The notes below the pieces were generated by a model that was not told the DNA's origin, searched no databases, and worked only from the letters and a program-made list of their open reading frames with translations. A DNA stretch of 64,000 bases from Sphaerochaeta associata (GTDB taxonomy: Bacteria; Spirochaetota; Spirochaetia; Sphaerochaetales; Sphaerochaetaceae), in the NCBI RefSeq assembly GCF_022869165.1, contig NZ_CP094929.1, forward strand, positions 1,612,001 to 1,676,000, in the 5' to 3' direction. The position numbers and the translations under genes are program-made. This document shows positions 8,869 to 15,929 of this stretch, one piece after another. How positions within the stretch are numbered: position 1 is the first letter of the stretch; each line of letters opens with the position of its first letter.

Positions 8869-10037
8869 AAGGTTCCCTCTTTCACCTCATGGTCCTGCGA
8901 AAGCTTGGATATCGAGGAAGTCGAGCAGCAAAAAAACGAATACTGTTCAACATTCTGCTGATCAGCTTGGTCGTAGCTTCCTTGGTCTTTGCCCAGATAT
9001 TTGTCGTGTCCATGAGTCGCGGCATAGCCGACAAGTATGCCCTGCTAGGGAACGGGCACTTGCAGATTCATGAGCATACCGGTCTGGAACTTGGTCCGAT
9101 TGAAGGCCTTTTGGATACACAACTGGTAGCACAAAGCCATGCGCTCATCTACAGCCCCGAGGCTAACAAGATGGTACGGCTCAAGGGCGTAGGTTCTGAG
9201 TATTTCAATGAAATGAGGCTGGAACAGCTCAGTATGGGAACCCCGGAGGCTGGACAAGCAACCAATCTTCCCCAAATCCTGATAAGTACCACCTTGGCCG
9301 AAGAATTGGGTGTCACGGTCAATGACCGGGTCGCCCTCATGCTGGTAAGTCAGAACAGCATACGGCCCCAATTGTGCGTGATACACAATCTGTACGACTC
9401 CGGATATCAGGAGCTCGATGCCAATCTTGTATTCTGCGACTACGAGCTCGTGCATCGGCTCTTCGGGGGTAAGGAAGAGACGTACTATGAGCTGCTGGTG
9501 GAACAATCACGGATGCAGAGCATCAAGGGCGACCTTCAGATGCAGGGATATTCGGTGACTTCCTGGGATGAGGAGAATTACAGTGTGGCAACCAACCTCA
9601 ATACAAGCCGGCAGGCTGTGTTGGGTGTCATGGTTGTTGTTGCCATTCTTTGCGGTTATTTCATCAGTGAACTGTCCCGGGAACTGGTGGAGGACGATAA
9701 GCACAAGATCGCGATGCTTACGCTCCTCGGGGCAAGAAGAGTATTCATCCGCAAGGTCTATTTCTCAACGGTCATGCTGGTCACCTTGGTATCCATCCTT
9801 GCAGGAACCATGGCGGGGATGTTGCTTGCAAGCAACCTCGGTCCGTTGCTTTCGTACATCGCTGACAAGTCGATTCCCTCCCTTTCCTACTATCTATTGG
9901 ATTTTTCCATCTCCATCCCGGCCTCCGACATCCTGTCAATAATTTTGGTATTGCTTTTTGTCAGCATGATTTCAGTGCAGTGGAGCCTCAGAAGGGTAAA
10001 GGTAATTGAACCTCTTTCCTGTACACACTTTGACTAA
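8865..10037 (+). CDS. FtsX/LolE-type ABC transporter permease
   Basis: A 390 aa permease, the second membrane partner of the LolCDE-like set. It has an N-terminal helix (about 24-45), a long periplasmic domain and three C-terminal helices (starting near VLGVMVVVAILCGYF). The cytoplasmic loop EDDKHKIAMLTLLGARRVFIRK matches the coupling-helix region of this family. The start is TTG 8865, supported by GGAGG (8853-8857) seven bases before it; it overlaps the ATPase stop by 4 bases. The promoter of rnz lies across its stop codon. Confidence 0.85.
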   Translation: MKGSLFHLMVLRKLGYRGSRAAKKRILFNILLISLVVASLVFAQIFVVSMSRGIADKYALLGNGHLQIHEHTGLELGPIEGLLDTQLVAQSHALIYSPEANKMVRLKGVGSEYFNEMRLEQLSMGTPEAGQATNLPQILISTTLAEELGVTVNDRVALMLVSQNSIRPQLCVIHNLYDSGYQELDANLVFCDYELVHRLFGGKEETYYELLVEQSRMQSIKGDLQMQGYSVTSWDEENYSVATNLNTSRQAVLGVMVVVAILCGYFISELSRELVEDDKHKIAMLTLLGARRVFIRKVYFSTVMLVTLVSILAGTMAGMLLASNLGPLLSYIADKSIPSLSYYLLDFSISIPASDILSIILVLLFVSMISVQWSLRRVKVIEPLSCTHFD

Positions 10038-10057
10038 CTACGGTTTTCAGCTATACT
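10030..10057 (+). promoter_or_regulatory. Sigma-70 promoter of rnz, start codon at the predicted +1
   Basis: TTGACT (10030-10035), a 16-base spacer and TATACT (10052-10057). Six bases later comes the A of the rnz ATG, the usual distance from a -10 box to the transcription start. No Shine-Dalgarno sequence lies between, so the mRNA may be leaderless. Confidence 0.7.
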
Positions 10058-10063
10058 GACTGC

Positions 10064-10987
10064 ATGAATTTTGAAGTATTTGTTCTGGGGACCAGCGGCA
10101 TGATGCCTCTTCCCAATAGGTATCTTACCAGCGCGATGGTTCGCCGGGACGGGGAGCTTTTTCTGTTTGACTGCGGAGAGGGAACCCAGGTTTCGCTGAA
10201 GATGTTGAATCTCAAATGGAAAAAAATCCACTCCATATTTATCAGTCATATGCATGCAGACCATGTCACCGGCCTTCCAGGAATCCTGATGCTCTCAAGC
10301 CAGGTCGACCGTAATGAGCCTCTTACCATTTACGGTCCTGCGAAACTCAAGGAGTATATCGACGCCAATCGGCGCATTCTCGATATGTACATCAATTATG
10401 AGATCATCGTGAAGGTTGCAGAGCAGGGAGTCATCCTCGAGACAGAGGATTTCACTGTCTCCGCCTTCCCGTTGCACCATACAAAACCTTGTGTAGGGTA
10501 TGTCATGCAGGAGAAGGACCGCCCCGGTGAATTCCACCCTGATACGGCGCGGCAACTGGGTGTTCCCATGGGTCCGATGTGGGGCAGGCTGCAAAAGGGC
10601 CTTGCGGTAACGCTGGGCGATGGTACGGTCGTAGAAAGTCACCAAGTAATGGGCCAGAAGCGGGAAGGGCGTAAATTCAGCTACGTAACCGATTCAATCT
10701 ATCTTCCTTCCATCGCAGATCATGTGAGAAAAAGCGACCTGTTGCTTTGCGAGGGCATGTTCACCGCCGATATGGCTGAGACGGCTTTTGAGAAAAAGCA
10801 TATGACGGCCGAACATGCTGCGAGGATTGCCAAAGAGGCGGAGGTGGCGCAGCTCGGCCTTTTACACTACAGTCCCCGCTACAGCGACCGTGAACTCAAG
10901 TACTTGCTCAAGGATGCAAAAAAAGTCTTCGGGCCGTCAATTCTGACCAAAGACCGTATGTGTTTTGATATTCCGCTGAAAAGTTAA
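10064..10987 (+). CDS. rnz: Ribonuclease Z (tRNA 3' endonuclease)
   Basis: RNase Z (307 aa) is a zinc metallo-beta-lactamase-fold nuclease that trims the 3' trailer of tRNA precursors lacking an encoded CCA. That fits this genome: neither tRNA in the window encodes CCA. The metal motif HMHADH is at residues 62-67; LHHTKPCVGYV, the Asp in the VTDS segment and the late His in LLHYSPRYSD supply further ligands. The start at MNFEVFVLGTSG matches the conserved family N-terminus. There is no ribosome site; the promoter's expected start point coincides with the ATG. Its stop overlaps the end of the convergent gene by 4 bases. Confidence 0.95.
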   Translation: MNFEVFVLGTSGMMPLPNRYLTSAMVRRDGELFLFDCGEGTQVSLKMLNLKWKKIHSIFISHMHADHVTGLPGILMLSSQVDRNEPLTIYGPAKLKEYIDANRRILDMYINYEIIVKVAEQGVILETEDFTVSAFPLHHTKPCVGYVMQEKDRPGEFHPDTARQLGVPMGPMWGRLQKGLAVTLGDGTVVESHQVMGQKREGRKFSYVTDSIYLPSIADHVRKSDLLLCEGMFTADMAETAFEKKHMTAEHAARIAKEAEVAQLGLLHYSPRYSDRELKYLLKDAKKVFGPSILTKDRMCFDIPLKS

Positions 10988-11862
10988 TTCTCGCTCACGT
11001 TGCAGGCGGCCTCAGCTTCATGCAGCAGCTGATTGCTGTCGATCATTCTCCCGTTGCGTGATGCAAATCCAATCTGCAAGGATGAGCCTGAGAACTCCTT
11101 CTTGCAACTTTCGATCATGGTGAGGGTGAATGAGCGGGCTTCGTCTGCATTGTAGAAGGGAAGGACCATGGCAATCCTGCCGCCTTCGAGGGTGAAACTG
11201 TAAGCAAGTTCCCCGCTTTGCATCATGAGCTTGTTTGCTATCAGGGAAGCCGGTCCCTCGGTGACCTCTATCAACACCAACGTAAGGTCGTAATCCATGT
11301 CCTTGGAGTTGTCAAGCTCAACAGAAAGAATTGAAGCGAAGTCTGTCTTGTAGACGATCTGTTCTGCAACGGGTTCTTCTGCTACAGCGGGTTCTACGAC
11401 TTTTTGAACTTCGATATCCCGTTCAATGCGGGGCATCGCAACGACAGGTTTGATGACCGGTTCTATTTCCAGCTTCTCTTCCTGAATTTCAACCGGTTGT
11501 ACTTTCTGAGACACTGATTCAACTTTTTGCTGGCCGAATGCAAGTTGATCGCTGTGTAAATGGGCGGGATCGTCATGAGGAAGCGTGTAGAACGGCTTGT
11601 CATAGGCATTGGGTGGAAGCTTATCCACCTGATCTGCATAATCCTCATCCCTGCGGCGTGCCACAAGGACACCGATTTCAATCATTACCAGACCGATGAG
11701 CAGGGGAAAAAGCTTGACCAAGAGTCCGTACAACATCTCTTGATTGATGTCATACAACGGAAGGAGGAATCGAGATGCCAGATACAGGACTGCAAGCAAC
11801 AGAAAAACGGTAAGGAACAAACTCAAAATGATTTGCCGTCCATAGTGTTTGTTTTCAGACAT
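10984..11862 (-). CDS. Membrane protein with a degenerate GGDEF-like C-terminal domain
   Basis: A 292 aa protein. Two membrane helices occupy about residues 9-62. A charged, proline- and valine-rich linker (about 70-165) follows. The C-terminal domain (about 175-292) has GGDEF secondary elements: DYDLTLVLIEV, EGGRIAMVLPFYNADEA and a final LLHEAEAAC helix. The GGEEF active-site motif is replaced by EGGRIA, so cyclase activity is not expected. ATG 11862 is chosen because GGAGG (minus strand, about 11868-11872) lies inside the longer TTG reading. It is divergent from the FtsB-like gene and shares with it a 20-base palindrome. The role is unknown; signalling or scaffold functions are possible. 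Confidence 0.65.
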   Translation of the reverse strand: MSENKHYGRQIILSLFLTVFLLLAVLYLASRFLLPLYDINQEMLYGLLVKLFPLLIGLVMIEIGVLVARRRDEDYADQVDKLPPNAYDKPFYTLPHDDPAHLHSDQLAFGQQKVESVSQKVQPVEIQEEKLEIEPVIKPVVAMPRIERDIEVQKVVEPAVAEEPVAEQIVYKTDFASILSVELDNSKDMDYDLTLVLIEVTEGPASLIANKLMMQSGELAYSFTLEGGRIAMVLPFYNADEARSFTLTMIESCKKEFSGSSLQIGFASRNGRMIDSNQLLHEAEAACNVSEN

Positions 11863-11888
11863 CGCAACCTCCAAGCAAACTTTACACC

Positions 11889-11908
11889 GATACTATAGCT
11901 ATAGTATC
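11889..11908. promoter_or_regulatory. Perfect 20-base palindrome in a divergent promoter region
   Basis: GATACTATAGCTATAGTATC reads identically on both strands. It lies between the divergent degenerate-GGDEF gene (-) and the FtsB-like gene (+). A plausible + strand promoter, TTTACA (11881-11886), 18 bases, TATCAT (11905-11910), overlaps it, so a bound dimer would block transcription. It is a candidate operator for one or both genes. A cruciform or a pair of back-to-back -10 boxes (TATAGT on each strand) would also explain the symmetry. Confidence 0.5.
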
Positions 11909-11936
11909 ATACTTATTATATAGATTGAAGGATTGC

Positions 11937-12368
11937 ATGACAAGAAAATTCCCGCTGATATTCGCTTTGAGCCTAGCTATATCCTTCCCGTTGCTTCTTT
12001 CCGTCTTCGGGGAGGGAGGTTTTCTCCATAACCAGGCCCTGCGCAAGGAAATCGAACGCCTGCGCTATTCACAGCAAGTCCTTTCGTTGCAGGTAGACTC
12101 CTTGACCATGCAGCGGGAGCGGATGGGGGAGCGCGATGCAATCCAGGACGCCGCCTTCAAATACGGTTACCAACGTGAGGGCGAGCAAGTCTTTTATTTC
12201 GACCTTGGTGATGAGGCTTTGGCCATGGCAGCTCCTGTTACCGCAGGAGAGCCTTACAGCCGCCCATCCTTTGAAGGTTTGCCAACCATCTTCGTTTTCC
12301 TTATGGCACTAGCATTATCAACCCTACTTACGATATGCTATGCATTGCTTGAACGTAAACGGAGATAG
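11937..12368 (+). CDS. FtsB/DivIC-like septum formation protein with an extra C-terminal helix
   Basis: A 143 aa protein: an N-terminal membrane helix (about 6-26), a coiled coil (NQALRKEIERLRYSQQVLSLQVDSL, about 30-60), then AAFKYGYQREGEQVFYF, which matches the 'Gyv.pGE' segment of FtsB/DivIC. A second hydrophobic helix near the C-terminus (about 110-135) is unusual for the family. FtsB/DivIC proteins act with FtsL and FtsQ in the divisome. ATG 11937 follows AAGGA (11928-11932); an upstream TTG reading would contain that site. It overlaps the start region of the next gene. Confidence 0.65.
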   Translation: MTRKFPLIFALSLAISFPLLLSVFGEGGFLHNQALRKEIERLRYSQQVLSLQVDSLTMQRERMGERDAIQDAAFKYGYQREGEQVFYFDLGDEALAMAAPVTAGEPYSRPSFEGLPTIFVFLMALALSTLLTICYALLERKRR

Positions 12369-12372
12369 AATT

Positions 12373-12951
12373 GTGGGTTGGATGGTTGAGGAAGCGCAGC
12401 TGCTCTACAAGACGGTGGATTCCACCATTGATCGGGTGGTGCGGTATTTGCAGGAGGATAATCTCTTGGTTCTCCCCTGTGACACGATATATGGCTTGAG
12501 CGGCCGATATGCAACAACTTTTGACAAATTGTGTGCTCTCAAGAAGACTACCGGACAACACCAATTCATCGTGCTTGCCACCTTGGAGCAGGCGCATCAG
12601 CTTTGCAAGGTACCGCCGATTCTGGAAAAACACTGGCCTTGTGCACTGACAGTCATTCTGGAAAACCACGAGGGCGGGCAAAGTACCGCCATCAGGGTTC
12701 CAAACGACCCATTCATTCAGACGATCCTCACCAAACTCGGCAGGCCCATCTACTCCACCAGTGTCAATGATACTGGCTTCACCATCACCAATATAACCGA
12801 TATCATCTTTACGTATAAGCAGAAAGTAAAGGCCATAGTCATCGATCCGGATAGAGGAAGGGATACTCCCTCCACCCTGATCGATTGCACGAAAGCGCCC
12901 TATGAGCTTGTACGCTGCGGCGCTTACGATGCGTCACAGCTGCTTGTTTAG
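12373..12951 (+). CDS. Sua5/YciO/YrdC family protein (possible threonylcarbamoyl-AMP synthase)
   Basis: A 192 aa YrdC-fold protein. Family enzymes make threonylcarbamoyl-AMP for t6A37 of ANN-decoding tRNAs. The fold's DTIYGLSG segment, the STSVNDTG region (family SANxSG) and the C-terminal STLIDC...LVRCG are clear. The usual KxRPxxxP ATP/substrate motif is weak: it reads LKKTTGQHQFIVL, lacking the prolines. It may be the divergent single copy or a YciO-like paralogue. GTG 12373 is preferred, seven bases after GGAGA (12361-12365); an upstream ATG at 12340 has no such site. It overlaps the convergent DUF1015 gene by 4 bases. Confidence 0.72.
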   Translation: MGWMVEEAQLLYKTVDSTIDRVVRYLQEDNLLVLPCDTIYGLSGRYATTFDKLCALKKTTGQHQFIVLATLEQAHQLCKVPPILEKHWPCALTVILENHEGGQSTAIRVPNDPFIQTILTKLGRPIYSTSVNDTGFTITNITDIIFTYKQKVKAIVIDPDRGRDTPSTLIDCTKAPYELVRCGAYDASQLLV

Positions 12952-14267
12952 TTCTGGATGCGTCGAGCCTCCATATAATATCGCTTCTCATGCGCCTCTC
13001 CCATGGAGAAGGTTTTCCGCGGAAGCGCATTATCCTTGATGATGGTATCAAAGAAGGTGGCCTTGGAAACATCGGGAAGAATGAGAGCGATGTTTCCTTT
13101 TTTCCGCCCGAGATTAGCAGACACATCGACGCCGTGGATATAATCCACAGTTGCAAGCTTGTGTGCAAGCAGCGAATCGATGACAAGCTGCAGTGTGCCT
13201 GCGGCAATGGACGCTTTTGGCTGTTGCAGAACGAACACCGAACATCCATCGGCATCACAGTACCCGAATTTTTGCAGACCATCGTTCACATTGATCTGTG
13301 CCACCACTTCTTCTTTGGAAGGGACTTTCTTTTCAACATACGAGGTGCATACCTTGGCAATCTCTTGAAGGAACGTCTCCTTGGAGAGATTGAAGAGAAC
13401 GCGGTGAATTGGTTCAAATTCGAGGCCTGGATCAAAAATGTTTTCCAGTTCCACCAGTGCATACCGGGCAGGATGGTTTTTCAATTCTTCTTCGCTCAAG
13501 GGTTGCTTGATGTCCATCCAGCAGCTTTTCGCCGTTGCCAGGCTATGGTTTCCATCGCCCATGGCAAAGAGCAGGGGATTGGAGGGGTCCAAGGCGTCAT
13601 GCATGGCTTTTACTGCCAGTGCAATGGCTTCAAGGTCCTCCTGCCGGTCGACGACCCATGCGCTGAGATGCCCTCCGCCGGCCATCAATTCAGTATCATA
13701 TGCTTTTTTCAGCTGCTCGGTTTTCTTTGTCAACGGCTCGATGATCGAACGTTTCTCGTCGTTTATCAACACCATGATATGTGGCAGCTCCAGCGGAGCG
13801 TTGCGCCTGATCTCCTTTCTCGGAGGGATGCGGCTCAGAATCGTCCCTTCGGTTGCCCTGATCAAGGTTCTTGAGTCCTTGGCATAGTCGTAGTGTTCCA
13901 GATCCAGGGCGACCAGCAACCCCCATCTTCCATTCGGACAATTGTCCGTTGTACGATGGACAAGGAAAAAACAGTTTGGATAGGTGGTGAAAATACCGTT
14001 TTTAATATAATCCTGCATCGCAGAATTGATTGATCTGATGCGTTTCTCGGGATCTGCTTCCTCCAGGTAGACTTCCGGGTAGATCAGGTGCAGGGTGGAT
14101 GGATCGTTTTTTACATATTCGGCTGCTTGTTCCCAATACTCGGGTTCTGAAGTATACTGATCACAAGCAACGACAGCCCATTTGGTCAGGTCGGTTCCTG
14201 GTTTAGGAATCATGATATCGGCACATTTGAGTGCATACTGGGCCAAGTGTTGAGCAACGTTGGACAT
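12948..14267 (-). CDS. DUF1015 family protein
   Basis: A 439 aa cytoplasmic protein of the DUF1015 family, recognised by VACDQYTSEPEYW near the N-terminus, a central LLVALDLEHYDY region and the strongly conserved FAMGDGNHSLATAK segment (about residues 230-243). The biochemical function of the family is not established; in other bacteria members often lie next to serine-pathway or dehydrogenase genes, which is not the case here. ATG 14267 has AGAGG seven bases upstream. It is transcribed alone on the minus strand between a YrdC-family gene and thiN. Confidence 0.85.
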   Translation of the reverse strand: MSNVAQHLAQYALKCADIMIPKPGTDLTKWAVVACDQYTSEPEYWEQAAEYVKNDPSTLHLIYPEVYLEEADPEKRIRSINSAMQDYIKNGIFTTYPNCFFLVHRTTDNCPNGRWGLLVALDLEHYDYAKDSRTLIRATEGTILSRIPPRKEIRRNAPLELPHIMVLINDEKRSIIEPLTKKTEQLKKAYDTELMAGGGHLSAWVVDRQEDLEAIALAVKAMHDALDPSNPLLFAMGDGNHSLATAKSCWMDIKQPLSEEELKNHPARYALVELENIFDPGLEFEPIHRVLFNLSKETFLQEIAKVCTSYVEKKVPSKEEVVAQINVNDGLQKFGYCDADGCSVFVLQQPKASIAAGTLQLVIDSLLAHKLATVDYIHGVDVSANLGRKKGNIALILPDVSKATFFDTIIKDNALPRKTFSMGEAHEKRYYMEARRIQN

Positions 14268-14345
14268 GCTGTAACCTCTTTGATTTATGGATGTGGTAAT
14301 ATACTATTCCAATATTGCCAGATACGCAACATAAAGTGAGAAAAT

Positions 14346-14978
14346 ATGAGTAAAGCAATTATATATACAGGTGGCGGTGCTCCAGCATCCATTCCTTTTG
14401 GATTGGTGCAGAAGGGTGATTACGTCATCGCCGCCGACAGCGGGTATGATACAGCACGCAAGCTCGGCACGCATGTCGACCTGTGTGTCGGCGATTTTGA
14501 CTCCACATCCCTTTCAAATGAAATCCAAAACCGGGTCCATGAAAGAAGTCTTCGTGACAAAGACGAAAGCGATACCGAGTTGGCAATCAAGAAAGCGATC
14601 AGCATGGGGTATGACTCGTATTGTCTTGTGGGTGGAGGAGGCTTTCGAATGGATCACCTGTTTGCAACATTCAGCCTGTTCGACCGGTTTGGCCCCCCCG
14701 ATCTTTGGTATACTGGATACGAGGAAGTACATCTGGTGCGCGGGTACCAGCGTTTCGAAGGTCTGAAGGCAGGGCGGCATGTCAGTCTTTTCCCAACCAG
14801 TTTCACCAAGGAAGCGTTTATAACCGCAAAGCAGTTGCAATGGCCTTTGGAAAACCATCGATTGTCGATGGATACCCTTTCGCTCTCAAACCGCACCACT
14901 GATTCCTTCCTGGATGTATTTGCAAAACAGGGGGGGGTACTGTTTGTCAGCTTCCCGGTTGCAGACAAGCTGCCCTAG
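14346..14978 (+). CDS. thiN: Thiamine diphosphokinase
   Basis: A 210 aa enzyme that transfers pyrophosphate from ATP to thiamine, giving TPP. Diagnostic features are the N-terminal AADSGYDTA, the metal/ATP motif VGDFDST (about residues 48-54), DKDESDTELAI (about 75-85) and the C-terminal beta domain with SLSNRTTDS, a thiamine-contact type segment. The ribosome site GTGAG (about 14336) is weak. The 78 bases upstream show no TPP riboswitch elements. No other thiamine gene is near, so salvage of imported thiamine is a likely use, but that is inference. Confidence 0.9.
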   Translation: MSKAIIYTGGGAPASIPFGLVQKGDYVIAADSGYDTARKLGTHVDLCVGDFDSTSLSNEIQNRVHERSLRDKDESDTELAIKKAISMGYDSYCLVGGGGFRMDHLFATFSLFDRFGPPDLWYTGYEEVHLVRGYQRFEGLKAGRHVSLFPTSFTKEAFITAKQLQWPLENHRLSMDTLSLSNRTTDSFLDVFAKQGGVLFVSFPVADKLP

Positions 14979-14988
14979 ATGCTATTCT
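14959..14988 (+). promoter_or_regulatory. Promoter of the small membrane protein gene, start codon at predicted +1
   Basis: TTGCAG (14959-14964), an 18-base spacer and TATTCT (14983-14988), all inside or just after the end of thiN. The A of the next ATG (14995) is the seventh base after the -10 box and no Shine-Dalgarno sequence is present. The geometry is the same as at rnz and rpe. It is a candidate leaderless promoter, with a weaker -10 box than those two. Confidence 0.45.
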
Positions 14989-14994
14989 CTGTGT

Positions 14995-15336
14995 ATGTTG
15001 CAGACCAGACGATTGCTGGCATTTTCCAGCCGGGTACACACCTATACACTCCTTTTGTATCTGTTTTTCTTTCTTGTGTACCTGCTAGGCAGTTTTTTTT
15101 CAGTAACCGTTGAGTTCGTCACTCTCTTGCAGTTCTTTTTGTATTTGATCAGCTGGACCAGCTTGCTGTTCGGTGTCTGGATATTGGTTTTCTCCTGTAT
15201 CGTATGGGCAGGCGACCGCGTATTTCCCGTCTCATCAGTGCTCCTTACCATCGCAAGAATGTTCTGCATACTTGCCTTGGGCTTTGTGGTGGCCTTGTTG
15301 GAGACGTTGTTCCAGAAGGGGCTGGTGATCAGTTGA
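14995..15336 (+). CDS. Small integral membrane protein, unknown function
   Basis: A 113 aa protein dominated by three hydrophobic helices (about 17-40, 45-70 and 85-105), with a basic N-terminus (MLQTRRLLAFSSR) likely to stay in the cytoplasm. No family motif is recognised. ATG 14995 is the first start after the thiN stop; it has no ribosome site but lies at the predicted transcription start. Its stop is directly abutted by the aroH region (GAATGAGGAG), suggesting co-transcription with chorismate mutase. Confidence 0.6.
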   Translation: MLQTRRLLAFSSRVHTYTLLLYLFFFLVYLLGSFFSVTVEFVTLLQFFLYLISWTSLLFGVWILVFSCIVWAGDRVFPVSSVLLTIARMFCILALGFVVALLETLFQKGLVIS

Positions 15337-15348
15337 ATGAGGAGTACT

Positions 15349-15720
15349 ATGCATAAACCAACCATATGTGCCATTCGTGGTGCGATTTGTGTAGCAAAGG
15401 ATGAACCGCTATACATAGAAGCTGCCGCCTGCAGGCTCTACAAGGCTATTCTTGAGCAAAACAATCTGGATGAAGAGAATGTCGCGAGTCTTCTGATCAC
15501 CCAAACCAGTGATTTGAAGAGCAGAAATCCAGCAACCGGCCTGAGAAAAGGCGGGTATTGCAGCACCACGCCGTTGTTCTGCATGCAGGAGCTTGAGATT
15601 GAAGGGATGCTGGAGCGCGTCATCCGCATGCTTCTCATCCTCAACTTCCATACAGACAAAACCAAGGCGGTGTTCATGGATGGGGCGGAAAGACTTCGTC
15701 CTGATTTGCAAAAACAATAA
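15349..15720 (+). CDS. aroH: Chorismate mutase, AroH type
   Basis: A 123 aa AroH-class chorismate mutase, converting chorismate to prephenate for phenylalanine and tyrosine. Compared with the B. subtilis enzyme it keeps the early Arg (AIRGAI), the Cys and Glu of LFCMQEL, the Arg of RVIRMLL and the ending AERLRPDL. The Tyr of the HVYLEKA region is Phe (AVFMDGA), and the FPAKAVR loop reads NPATGLR. ATG 15349 lies behind GAGGAG (15339-15344); the ATG at 15337 would place that site inside the gene. It lies 209 bases upstream of the tct-aroA locus. Confidence 0.88.
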   Translation: MHKPTICAIRGAICVAKDEPLYIEAAACRLYKAILEQNNLDEENVASLLITQTSDLKSRNPATGLRKGGYCSTTPLFCMQELEIEGMLERVIRMLLILNFHTDKTKAVFMDGAERLRPDLQKQ

Positions 15721-15929
15721 TTATAGTGTGCTTGGTATTGTATTCAGGTTTTATTTTGTGCATTTAAATGAAAATTTACAGATTGCGATGTAAAAGAAAA
15801 CCTTTTCTATTTGTTTATCCACTATAAAATATATTTCTTTATCTGGTTTTTAACGAATAATTATTGCATAAATACTCAAGAAATTGCATACTAAATGGTA
15901 ATTTACACAATACACTTTAGGAGGCTTCC
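15721..15929. other. AT-rich intergenic region with symmetric elements upstream of tctC
   Basis: This 209-base gap holds no gene. It contains the palindrome CATTTAAATG (15761-15770) and the inverted repeat AGAAAA-CC-TTTTCT (15795-15808), possibly a weak aroH terminator. The octamer ATTGCATA occurs twice, exactly 20 bases apart (15863-15870 and 15883-15890). A possible promoter is TTGCAT (15864-15869), 17 bases, CATACT (15887-15892). The tctC ribosome site TAGGAGG follows at 15918-15924. It is the likely control region of the tct-aroA-lacI operon. Confidence 0.5.

Noticed and set aside
14268-14345. TPP riboswitch upstream of thiN
   Set aside because: The 78 bases lack the CUGAGA and ACCUGA-type elements.
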